This document shows, piece after piece, positions 1-6,852 of a stretch of 9,820 bases of DNA. The DNA lies in the NCBI GenBank assembly GCA_029777935.1, contig JAKORH010000172.1, positions 1-9,820 of the forward strand. Reading direction: 5' to 3'. The DNA is from Pseudomonadota bacterium. Its GTDB lineage: Bacteria > Pseudomonadota > Gammaproteobacteria > Burkholderiales > Burkholderiaceae. Position 1 is the first letter of the stretch. Each line of letters begins with the position of its first letter. The notes under the pieces were generated by a model. It saw only the letters and a program-made list of their open reading frames with translations. It had not been told where the DNA came from and searched no databases. The translations under genes and the position numbers were made by a program.

Positions 1-77
1 AAGCCCGGATGCAAGGCGCCCGGCGCAGGACAGTAGCCCGGCCTACGGCCAAGCCGGGCAACACCGCAGCCGGGCTT
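1..77. repeat. Competing inverted repeats (AGCCCGGC family)
   Basis: AGCCCGGC at 35-42 is the exact reverse complement of GCCGGGCT at 69-76. Its last seven bases (36-42) can also pair with GCCGGGC at 53-59. AAGCCCGG at 1-8 is the reverse complement of CCGGGCTT at 70-77. A smaller GGCC-TAC-GGCC hairpin (40-50) sits inside. The arms are therefore mutually exclusive alternatives. This could be a REP-like element or the 3' terminator region of a gene left of the window. The T run after 76 is only three bases, so a strong intrinsic terminator is doubtful. Confidence 0.6.
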
Positions 78-110
78 TCTGGCGACAACCCGAAGGGACG
101 GGCCGCTGAG

Positions 111-143
111 CAACGGCGGACGCCGTTGCGGGCCCGATCGGGC
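111..143. repeat. Short hairpin plus 12-base palindrome
   Basis: CAACGGCG (111-118) and CGCCGTTG (121-128) form an 8-bp stem around the two-base spacer GA. Four bases further on, GCCCGATCGGGC (132-143) is a perfect palindrome. A loop of two bases is too tight for a simple RNA hairpin, so in RNA the innermost pair would open. The elements belong to the repeat-rich block at 1-260. No function can be assigned. Confidence 0.55.
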
Positions 144-153
144 GTATGGACGC

Positions 154-176
154 GCGCAGGCGCAAAGCGCCTGCGC
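154..176. repeat. Perfect 10-bp stem, AAA loop
   Basis: GCGCAGGCGC (154-163), loop AAA (164-166) and GCGCCTGCGC (167-176) form a perfect, very stable stem-loop. No T run follows on either strand, so a Rho-independent terminator is not supported. It may be a REP-type repeat or an RNA-stabilising structure. Confidence 0.7.
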
Positions 177-237
177 AGTGGCTCGCATCGCGTTGTTGCT
201 CGTCGCATATTTGGATGAACCAAACCGCGCTCCTCGC

Positions 238-258
238 GTCCCCGATCAGGTCGGGGAC
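238..258. repeat. 8-bp stem-loop GTCCCCGA/TCGGGGAC
   Basis: GTCCCCGA (238-245) pairs perfectly with TCGGGGAC (251-258) around the five-base loop TCAGG. No T run follows. It is the last of the inverted repeats in the left intergenic block, and its stem sequence differs from the AGCCCGGC family at 1-77. Confidence 0.6.
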
Positions 259-505
259 AGGCTCTAGCGCTGCAAGCCAATTAGGCCCGTCGCACACACG
301 AATTACTCGCGGATAGGTTCTAGGCGGCCTGCGAATGAAAACGGCCGATGCGTGGCCCGTGTCATGGTGTGCGTTCTCGGCTGGATGGTCGATCTCGATT
401 GCGGGTCCTTATGCTGAAAATGGGGGATGAGGGTTGCTGCCGCGCGCTGCGCGGTCACAATGACAACCCGCTCAATCGAAGGCGCATCGACGCGTTTCAC
501 TCCCG

Positions 506-1372
506 ATGATGTATCTGCTCTTGTACGGCTGGTTGTTCGTCGCCCTGGGAGTCATGTTGCTGTGGGCGCGGCAGAAGCTGCGTGCGCGCCGCGAGGCCGA
601 GGCTGAGCGCCAGGCCGCGGTGCTGGCAGCGGTGCAGGCAGCGGGCGCAGTGGCGCCGAATGTCGAAGGCGAGACCAACGTCGATGCCGGCCTGTCGACC
701 AATCTGCGCGGGCAGCGCGGCATCGAAGTCGCCGAGGAAAGCATCGACGTCGAGGCGCTGCTGTCGAGCGTGCCTGCCGGCGCGGCCGCGCGCGCGCGCG
801 CGCAGCTCGATGAACCGACCAACATCGTGCCGATGAGCACGGGCTGGGCTTCCACCGGGCTGCAGACGGGCCCGACGACCGGGCCGCTGGTCAGCACCTC
901 GGCCAACGCGTCGTCGCCGGCGGCACCGAAGCCGCCTGCCGGCCTCGAAATGGAGGTGCCGCTTCGCAATCTCGTGCTGGCATGGTTCGAAGCGCGTGGC
1001 TACCGGCCGGCCCCGGCGGTGCCGTCGCTGCGGCCGATCGACGTCGTACTGCGTCACCGGAACGATCCGGCGCGCAGCTATGCATTCATGTACGACCCCG
1101 GACGGGCGACCGGACCGCGCGCCAGCAGCCTGCTCGATCTGGCGCGCTCCGCCGGACTGTCGAAGCTCGCGATCGCCGCCGAGCACGGCGGCGACTCGGC
1201 GCTGCGCGCCAACCGCGTCAAGGGCGTGCGCATGATCGACTGGCCGACGATCGAGGCGGACCTGAAGAAGCTCGATCGCGAGATCGCCGGGCGCATCGTC
1301 GGCATCGCGCGCCAGCGTTCGGTGTCGGTCGCCCGCACCGCGCCGGCGCCGCACCCGGCGACGGTGCGCTGA
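506..1372 (+). CDS. Membrane-anchored protein, possible degenerate Mrr-like domain
   Basis: I do not recognise this 288-residue protein as a named family. Residues about 3-20 form one hydrophobic helix followed by an Arg/Lys/Glu-rich stretch (21-35), as in a single-pass inner-membrane anchor with a cytoplasmic body. Residues 45-148 are an Ala/Pro/Ser/Thr-rich, probably disordered linker. Residues 149-262 look folded. Their order (an FEARGY turn at 161-166, IDVVLR at 178-183, a strand around 191-196, helix 207-217, strand LAIAAEHGG at 221-229, then VRMIDWPTIE at 241-250) recalls Mrr-type restriction endonuclease domains. D179 could match the first catalytic Asp, but the usual E/Q-x-K pair is not visible (FMY at 194-196), so nuclease activity looks unlikely. 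The start is one of two adjacent ATGs (506, 509), with no clear Shine-Dalgarno site. The real-gene call rests on the TM-linker-domain architecture and an uninterrupted frame. Confidence 0.75.
   Translation: MMYLLLYGWLFVALGVMLLWARQKLRARREAEAERQAAVLAAVQAAGAVAPNVEGETNVDAGLSTNLRGQRGIEVAEESIDVEALLSSVPAGAAARARAQLDEPTNIVPMSTGWASTGLQTGPTTGPLVSTSANASSPAAPKPPAGLEMEVPLRNLVLAWFEARGYRPAPAVPSLRPIDVVLRHRNDPARSYAFMYDPGRATGPRASSLLDLARSAGLSKLAIAAEHGGDSALRANRVKGVRMIDWPTIEADLKKLDREIAGRIVGIARQRSVSVARTAPAPHPATVR
787..803. repeat. Uninterrupted (CG)n tract in coding sequence
   Basis: Seventeen bases of strictly alternating C and G lie inside the gene at 506-1372, in the segment encoding its Ala/Arg-rich linker around residue 95. 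A second, 12-base CG tract is at 1423-1434 in the intergenic space before the phosphoribosyltransferase. Alternating CG is the classic Z-DNA-prone sequence and can slip in replication or sequencing. Confidence 0.75.
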
Positions 1373-1462
1373 ATCTCCCGCGCCGGACCCGCCCTCAACC
1401 TGCGCTGCGGCAATTCGCGCCACGCGCGCGCGCGTAGGCTTGCTGCATTGTCAGGTGATCCG

Positions 1463-2086
1463 ATGTTCGCCGATCGCGACGATGCCGCGCGCCAGCTCGC
1501 GCAGGCGCTGAACCGCTACAAGGACGCACGGCCGCTCGTGCTCGGCATACCGCGCGGCGCGGTGCCGATGGCGCGGCAGATCGCCGAAGCGCTCGGCGGC
1601 GAAGTCGATGTCGTGCTGGTGCACAAGCTCGGCGCGCCGGGCCACGCGGAGTACGCGATCGGCGCGGTCGACGAATCGGGTTCGATCTACCTGAATCCGG
1701 ACGCGGCGTGGGTCGGCGCGTCGCCGGACTACCTTGAGCGCGAAAAGCAGGCGCAGCTCGCCACGCTGGCGGAGCGCCGCCGCCGCTACACCGCGCACCG
1801 CGCGGCGATCGATCCGGCGGGACGCACCGTGATCGTGGTCGACGACGGACTGGCCACCGGATCGACGATGATCGCGGCGCTGTGCGCGCTGCGCGGGAAG
1901 AAACCGGCGAAGCTGGTATGCGCGGTGCCGGTGGCGCCGCCGGAAACGCTGGAGCGCGTGCGGCCGCTCGCGGACGAGGTCATCTGCCTGCATGCGCCGG
2001 CCGCGTTCTACGCGGTCGGCCAGTTCTATCGCCGCTTCGATCAGGTCGACGACGAGGAAGTCGTCGCCGTGCTGTCCGGCAGGTAG
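1463..2086 (+). CDS. Phosphoribosyltransferase family protein
   Basis: This is a 207-residue type I phosphoribosyltransferase-fold protein of unknown substrate. It carries the PRPP-binding signature IVVDDGLATGST (124-135), in which the two Asp residues and the Thr/Gly loop contact the ribose-5-phosphate and Mg-PRPP. Other family features are LGIPRGAVPMA (27-37), VLVHKLGAPGHAEYAIGAVDESG (about 51-73) and the C-terminal FYAVGQFYRRFDQVDDEEV region (182-200). I chose ATG 1463 because AGGTGA lies just upstream (1453-1458) and the family normally begins MFADR. An in-frame TTG at 1448 would add five residues. The last 46 bases overlap the convergent hydrolase gene. Proteins of this type occur fused to a dienelactone-hydrolase domain (Mycobacterium Rv0571c, from memory), so the neighbouring hydrolase is a likely partner. 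Nucleotide salvage or nucleotide modification is inference. Confidence 0.9.
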   Translation: MFADRDDAARQLAQALNRYKDARPLVLGIPRGAVPMARQIAEALGGEVDVVLVHKLGAPGHAEYAIGAVDESGSIYLNPDAAWVGASPDYLEREKQAQLATLAERRRRYTAHRAAIDPAGRTVIVVDDGLATGSTMIAALCALRGKKPAKLVCAVPVAPPETLERVRPLADEVICLHAPAAFYAVGQFYRRFDQVDDEEVVAVLSGR

Positions 2087-2757
2087 CGCACGAACCAGTC
2101 GCGCGCGGCAGCGGCTGCCTGCGCGAGCGTGCCGGGTTCCTCGAACAGATGGGTCGCTCCGGGCACGATTTGCTCGGAGTGTGTCGCGCGCAGGCTCTTC
2201 GCGGCGCGGCGGTTCAGCAGCAGCACCTCATGGTCCAGCTCGCCGACGATCAGCAGCGTGGGCGCGAGCACGCGCTCGATGTCCTCCGCCGGTGCGAGAT
2301 CGGGCCGGCCGCCGCGCGAGACCACCGCGCGCACGTCGGGACCGAGCCGCGCCGCGGCAATCAGCGCCGCCGCGGCGCCGGTGCTCGCACCGAAGAGCCC
2401 CAGCGGCAGGCGCGCGGGCTCGTGCTGCCCGCGGCACCAGTCGGCGGCGCCGAGCAGCCGCTCGGCCAGCAGGGCGATGTCGAAGCGCGCCGCGCGATCG
2501 CTGTCCTCGTCGGGCGTCAGCAGGTCGAACAGCAGCGTGGCGAGCCCGGCGTCGTTGAGCACGCCGGCGACGTAGCGGTTGCGTGAGCTCAGGCGGCTGC
2601 TGCCGCTGCCGTGCGCGAACAGCACGAGGCCGACGGCATCGGCCGGCAGCGTCAGATCGCCCGGCAGTGCAGCACCGGGCAGCGTGGCACCGGGCCGCGT
2701 GACAGCGGCCCGCGTGGCATAAGGCAGCGCGATCGACACCGCGCGTGACCGGCTCAT
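2041..2757 (-). CDS. Dienelactone hydrolase-like alpha/beta hydrolase
   Basis: This is a 238-residue cytoplasmic alpha/beta hydrolase with no signal peptide. It shows an HGSGSS loop after the first core strand (49-54, probably the oxyanion hole), the nucleophile elbow GASTG with Ser125 (123-127), the acid Asp175 in GELD, and His203 in GATH, so the catalytic triad is intact. The substrate is unknown; the family includes dienelactone hydrolases and many uncharacterised esterases. The start ATG (2757-2755) overlaps the amrS stop as ATGA, which suggests translational coupling. Residues 20-40 carry a Pro-Gly/Leu-Pro repeat (PGATLPGAALPGDLTLP) where relatives, as I recall them, have one copy. The tail after RYLP (STATTSSSST) is low-complexity and is encoded by the antisense of the phosphoribosyltransferase 3' end, so it is probably not functional. 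Confidence 0.9.
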   Translation of the reverse strand: MSRSRAVSIALPYATRAAVTRPGATLPGAALPGDLTLPADAVGLVLFAHGSGSSRLSSRNRYVAGVLNDAGLATLLFDLLTPDEDSDRAARFDIALLAERLLGAADWCRGQHEPARLPLGLFGASTGAAAALIAAARLGPDVRAVVSRGGRPDLAPAEDIERVLAPTLLIVGELDHEVLLLNRRAAKSLRATHSEQIVPGATHLFEEPGTLAQAAAAARDWFVRYLPDSTATTSSSST

Positions 2758-3845
2758 GATGCGCGGTGCAGGCGGACCGGAATGCGGCGCGCGCCGAACG
2801 CGCTCTCGAAATGGCCGAATCGCCCGGCGATCGGCGTCGCGCAGTGCGGGCAGCGGCCGTCGTCGGACAGGTCGTAGCGCAGGATGCGGTGCCAGTCGCG
2901 CTCAACCAGCGCCGCGTGGCACTGCGGGCAGAACGTCGTGCCGCCCTCGCTGTCGTGCACGTTGCCGGTGTACACGTAGTGCAGGCCCTCTTCCATCGCG
3001 ATGCGGCGCGCGCGCGCCAGCGTCGACGGCGGCGTCGGCGGCAGGTCGGTCATCTTCCAGTCGGGATGGAAGGCGGTGAAGTGCAGCGGCACGTCGGGGC
3101 CAAGCTCGCGATAGACCCACTGCGACAGCGCGCGCAGTTCGTCGTTCGAGTCGTTCCGACCCGGAATCAGCAGCGTCGTGATCTCGGTCCACACGTCCGT
3201 TTCGTGCACCAGGTACTTCAGCGTGTCGAGCACAGGCGCGAGATGCGCGCCGGTGAGCTTGAAATAGAACTCCTCGGTGAACGCCTTGAGATCCACGTTG
3301 GCCGCGTCCATCTTCGCGTAGAACTCGCGCCTGGGTGCCGCGTGCATGTAGCCGGCGGTGACCGCGACCGTCTTGACGCCGCGCGCGTGGCAGGCGTCGG
3401 CGCAGTCCATCGCGTACTCGGCGAAGATCACCGGGTCGTTGTAGGTGAACGCGGCGGACAGGCAACCGCTGCGTTGCGCGGCCTCCGCGAGTTCGCCGGG
3501 GCTGGCGCGGTCCATCAGCCGATCCATCTCCTGCGATTTCGAGATGTCCCAGTTCTGGCAGAACTTGCACGCGAGGTTGCAGCCGGCGGTGCCGAACGAG
3601 AACACGGCCGACCCGGGATGGAAGTGGTTCAGCGGCTTCTTCTCGATCGGATCGACGCAGAATCCCGACGAGCGCCCGTAGGTCGTCAGCACCATCGCGT
3701 CGCCGGCGCGCTGGCGCACGAAGCACAGCCCGCGCTGGCCCTCGTGCAGCCTGCAGTCGCGCGGGCACAGGTCGCATTGAATGCGGCCATCGGGCAACGC
3801 GTGCCACCAGCGGGCCGGAAAGTTCGGATCGTCGCGCGCGCCCAT
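2754..3845 (-). CDS. amrS: AmmeMemoRadiSam system radical SAM enzyme AmrS
   Basis: This is a 363-residue radical SAM protein of the family linked to MEMO- and AMMECR1-domain proteins and related to pyruvate formate-lyase activating enzymes. The [4Fe-4S]/SAM motif C-x3-C-x2-C is C89, C93 and C96 (GCNLACKFCQNW). The N-terminus has a further Cys set, C24, C27, C31 and C41. The C-terminus has a zinc-ribbon pair, C306/C309 and C332/C335. YNDP (135-138) and VDLKAF (184-189) also fit the family. The reaction and substrate are not established. It starts at ATG 3845, five bases after the amrBA stop, with GGAGGA (3860-3855) nine bases upstream of the ATG. Its TGA shares bases with the next gene's ATG. 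All key residues are present and the length is normal, so it should be active. Confidence 0.95.
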   Translation of the reverse strand: MGARDDPNFPARWWHALPDGRIQCDLCPRDCRLHEGQRGLCFVRQRAGDAMVLTTYGRSSGFCVDPIEKKPLNHFHPGSAVFSFGTAGCNLACKFCQNWDISKSQEMDRLMDRASPGELAEAAQRSGCLSAAFTYNDPVIFAEYAMDCADACHARGVKTVAVTAGYMHAAPRREFYAKMDAANVDLKAFTEEFYFKLTGAHLAPVLDTLKYLVHETDVWTEITTLLIPGRNDSNDELRALSQWVYRELGPDVPLHFTAFHPDWKMTDLPPTPPSTLARARRIAMEEGLHYVYTGNVHDSEGGTTFCPQCHAALVERDWHRILRYDLSDDGRCPHCATPIAGRFGHFESAFGARRIPVRLHRAS

Positions 3846-3850
3846 CTATC

Positions 3851-5227
3851 TCACTCCTCCGCGTATTTCTCGACCGTGTAGCGCTCGGCCTGAAGCTGCG
3901 CGTGCCGGAAGCCGACCGGCAACCCTGCCTTGCGCAGCAGATGCGCGATGAATTCGTCGGCAGCGGGCAGCGTCTCCCAGACCTGCGGCAGGAAGGTCGC
4001 GCGCTGCGCCCCGAAGCGCAGGATCAGCCCGTCGACGTGCGGGCGCAGTGCGGCGGCCAGTTCGTCGAGACTGCCGGCGAGAATCGGCTCCGGCTTCGAC
4101 AGCACCGAAACCTCGACGCGGATCCCGTCGAACTCGTGCACCACCACCGGCGGAAAGCGCGGATCGGAAAACGCCGCGGCGCGCGCGTTGTGCGCGACGT
4201 CCTCGCCGAGCGGGCGGTGTGCTTCGAGCGTGCCGATGCAGCCGCGCAGTTCGCCGTCGCGCTTCAGCGTCACGAAGGACGCGCCGTGCGCGCGCAGGAA
4301 AGGCGCCTCCGGCCGTACGGCGCCGATCCCAAGGCGCTCGGCGATCGAGCCGCGCGCCAGCGCAAGCAGCGTCGCGCGCATCGACTTCACGCCGGAGACG
4401 GACTCGGCTTCGTCGATCTCGTCGCGTTCGGCCGGCGGCGGCTCGTACAGCGCCCAAGCGCCGTAGCCCACCACGCGCGCGCGGTCGCCCGCGGTGTCGC
4501 CTGAATTGCGCAGATCGAGTTGCTCGATGCGCAGGCCGCGGCTGCGCGCGACGGTCAGCAGCCCGTTGACCGGCGTAGCGCCGCACGCCTGCAAGTGGTC
4601 GAGCGTCGGGTCGAGCGCGACGATCGACTGCGCGGTGCGAGCATCGACGCGTCGCGCCTCGCCATACGGCAGGTAGTGCGACAGGTCCGAGCTGACGACG
4701 ATCAGCGTGTCCGGCCCGCCCCACAGCGCCTGCAGCACCTCGGCGACTTCCTGCGGCGTCGCATCGCCGACCACCAGCGGCACCAGCGAGAAGCGGCCGA
4801 GCATGTGCTGCAGGAACGGCAGATGCACCTCGAGCGCGTGCTCGCAGGCGTGCACGCGCGGGCTGACGACGACCTGCGGCAGCGCGCCGAGCGCGCGCTC
4901 GGCTTCGGCGTCGGTCGAAATCGTGCCGAGCGGCGTTTCGAACGCATCGGCGCCGGACAACGCCAGACCGCGCACCGGCACGCGGTGTGCGGGGCCGAGC
5001 AGCACCACGCGCTCGATGCGGTCGCGCACCGGGGCCAGCAGCGCATACGCGCTGGCGGCGATCGGCCCGGAATAGACGTACCCCGCGTGGGGCGCGATCA
5101 GCGCCTTCGGCGCCGGTGCCGCGCGCCGAGTCGCCGCCTCCTGCAGGTACGCACGCACCTCGTCTCGCAGCACACCGGCTGCGGCGGGGTAGAAGCTGCC
5201 GGCCACGGCGGCCGGACGAAGGGTCAT
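3851..5227 (-). CDS. amrB-amrA: Fused AmmeMemoRadiSam protein B (MEMO) and A (AMMECR1)
   Basis: This is a 458-residue fusion. Residues 1 to about 262 form a MEMO-like domain, a fold related to class III extradiol dioxygenases. Candidate metal-site residues are H47 (APHAGY), H81 (GPAH), H130/E133/H135, D181/H184 (SSDLSH) and C215 (ACGA). H47, H81 and C215 probably match the His/His/Cys triad of human MEMO1. Residues 263-283 are an acidic linker. Residues about 284-455 form an AMMECR1 domain with the invariant LRGCIG motif (327-332). In many genomes the two halves are separate genes (AmmeMemoRadiSam A and B). The fusion leads directly into amrS with a five-base gap. No Shine-Dalgarno site is visible before ATG 5227, and a possible promoter lies at 5263-5291. 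The molecular function is unknown; the tight coupling suggests a complex with, or substrate role for, AmrS. Confidence 0.94.
   Translation of the reverse strand: MTLRPAAVAGSFYPAAAGVLRDEVRAYLQEAATRRAAPAPKALIAPHAGYVYSGPIAASAYALLAPVRDRIERVVLLGPAHRVPVRGLALSGADAFETPLGTISTDAEAERALGALPQVVVSPRVHACEHALEVHLPFLQHMLGRFSLVPLVVGDATPQEVAEVLQALWGGPDTLIVVSSDLSHYLPYGEARRVDARTAQSIVALDPTLDHLQACGATPVNGLLTVARSRGLRIEQLDLRNSGDTAGDRARVVGYGAWALYEPPPAERDEIDEAESVSGVKSMRATLLALARGSIAERLGIGAVRPEAPFLRAHGASFVTLKRDGELRGCIGTLEAHRPLGEDVAHNARAAAFSDPRFPPVVVHEFDGIRVEVSVLSKPEPILAGSLDELAAALRPHVDGLILRFGAQRATFLPQVWETLPAADEFIAHLLRKAGLPVGFRHAQLQAERYTVEKYAEE
3855..3860 (-). promoter_or_regulatory. Ribosome binding site of amrS inside amrBA
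   Basis: Read on the minus strand, GGAGGA lies at the very end of amrBA, nine bases before the amrS ATG. It is the strongest Shine-Dalgarno sequence of the minus-strand cluster. It fixes the amrS start and makes coupled translation from amrBA likely. Confidence 0.75.
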
Positions 5228-5262
5228 TGCGCTTGTTGGATGCGGTCGGTCCGACGATGCCT

Positions 5263-5291
5263 TATGTAGGCCCGAACCGGAGCGGAATCAA
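5263..5291 (-). promoter_or_regulatory. Possible sigma-70 promoter for the amr cluster
   Basis: On the minus strand, TTGATT (5291-5286, four of six matches to the -35 consensus) is separated by exactly 17 bases from TACATA (5268-5263, three of six matches to the -10 consensus). Transcription would start near 5256, about 29 bases before the amrBA ATG at 5227. The -35 overlaps the ubiK stop codon. No terminator is visible in the 60 bases between ubiK and amrBA, so read-through from ubiK is also possible. The match is modest. Confidence 0.35.
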
Positions 5292-5527
5292 GCGCTGCGG
5301 TTCCTTTCCAGCTCGGACAACCGCGCTTCCAGCGCTTCAAGCCTTTCGCGCGCTCGCGCCAGCACCTTGGCCTGAGTGTCGAATTCTTCGCGCGTGACGA
5401 GGTCGAGCCGCGCGAACTGCTGTGCCAGCAGCGCCTTCAGGTTCTTCTGCAGGTCGGCTGCCGGCGTGTCGGCGAGCAGCGCCTCCAGCTTGCTCTGCAG
5501 TTCGTCGAGGAACCCGGTTCTTTCCAT
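5288..5527 (-). CDS. ubiK: UbiK accessory factor (BMFP domain)
   Basis: This 79-residue protein has the usual length for the UbiK/YqiC family. It begins MERTGFLDELQSKLEALLAD, an amphipathic helix. A second helical part and VTREEFDTQAKVLARARERL (44-63) follow, and the C-terminal half is a heptad-rich coiled coil (about 50-75). In E. coli UbiK supports aerobic ubiquinone synthesis by the soluble Ubi complex, and the family forms trimers via the coiled coil. An upstream in-frame ATG at 5662 would add 45 low-quality residues that cross the divergent promoter region. I therefore use 5527, where the conserved sequence begins, although no good Shine-Dalgarno site is visible. The gene is divergent from the porin-glnK-amtB operon and lies 60 bases upstream of amrBA on the same strand. 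Confidence 0.9.
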   Translation of the reverse strand: MERTGFLDELQSKLEALLADTPAADLQKNLKALLAQQFARLDLVTREEFDTQAKVLARARERLEALEARLSELERNRSA

Positions 5528-5545
5528 CGTGGCCAGTCTATCAGC

Positions 5546-5559
5546 GTGCGCGGACGCAC
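5546..5559. repeat. Inverted repeat in the divergent ubiK/porin region
   Basis: GTGCG (5546-5550) and CGCAC (5555-5559) are exact reverse complements around CGGA. They lie 19 bases before the ubiK start and about 98 bases upstream of the sigma-54 promoter. The arms are in the opposite order to the NtrC consensus (GCAC...GTGC). This could be a regulator site or just a small hairpin in GC-rich DNA. Confidence 0.3.
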
Positions 5560-5656
5560 CGTTTGCGGTCGATCTGCACGCGCGCGGCGCGCCTTGCCCG
5601 CGCGCGCAGCGCGCCTGACGGTCGCCGCGAAGCGGGCCCGATGGCTGCCGCCAGCA

Positions 5657-5672
5657 TGGCACGCGAGTTGCA
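5657..5672 (+). promoter_or_regulatory. Sigma-54 (-24/-12) promoter of porin-glnK-amtB
   Basis: TGGCACG (5657-5663), four bases, then TTGCA (5668-5672) matches the sigma-54 consensus TGGCACG-N4-TTGCW at every fixed position. The spacing of the key GG (5658-5659) and GC (5670-5671) is correct, with ten bases between. Transcription should start near 5683, about 34 bases before the porin ATG. Sigma-54 promoters need an enhancer-binding activator, and NtrC is the expected one for glnK-amtB. I find no clean NtrC palindrome between 5528 and 5656. Only half-site-like GCACC (5556-5560) and TGCAC (5575-5579) are visible. Confidence 0.88.
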
Positions 5673-5716
5673 AAGACGAGGATGGAGCTTCCTTTGCCCC
5701 TTCAACCGAGGAATTG

Positions 5717-6836
<1,120 letters not shown>

Positions 6837-6852
6837 CCGCGACAGGGACACC

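Larger units (their letters stand above)
1..505. other. Non-coding stretch with hairpin cluster
   Basis: I see no convincing gene here. The short open frames lack ribosome binding sites and recognisable protein sequence. Bases 1-260 hold at least five inverted repeats, listed separately. Bases 260-505 show no clear structure and no promoter pair that I would defend for the gene starting at 506. No tRNA-like cloverleaf was seen. The fragment starting at base 1 (AAGCCCGGATGCAAGGCGCC) resembles the kind of short GC-rich dispersed intergenic repeat common in beta- and gammaproteobacteria. That resemblance is from memory and has not been searched. Confidence 0.6.

Noticed and set aside
154..176. 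Strong hairpin as an intrinsic terminator
   Set aside because: No T tract follows on either strand.
399..415. Promoter TTGCGG/TATGCT before the gene at 506
   Set aside because: The two elements are only five bases apart, which cannot serve a sigma-70 promoter.
2766..3881. 371-residue plus-strand open frame opposite amrS
   Set aside because: Shadow of amrS: composition is skewed to Arg/Ala/Val and no motif is recognisable, while amrS has all its family motifs.
5546..5592. NtrC enhancer site upstream of the sigma-54 promoter
   Set aside because: Only half-sites (GCACC, TGCAC) are present; the one inverted repeat has its arms in the wrong order, and no site with proper 5-base spacing was found.
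5528..5662. Longer UbiK start at 5662
   Set aside because: The extra residues show no resemblance to the family, which begins at the MERTGFLDEL position, and they cross the divergent promoter region.
5546..5716. N-terminal extension of the porin gene to an upstream ATG at 5546
   Set aside because: It would cover the sigma-54 promoter and place 57 Arg-rich residues before a clear signal peptide; ATG 5717 has its own Shine-Dalgarno site.
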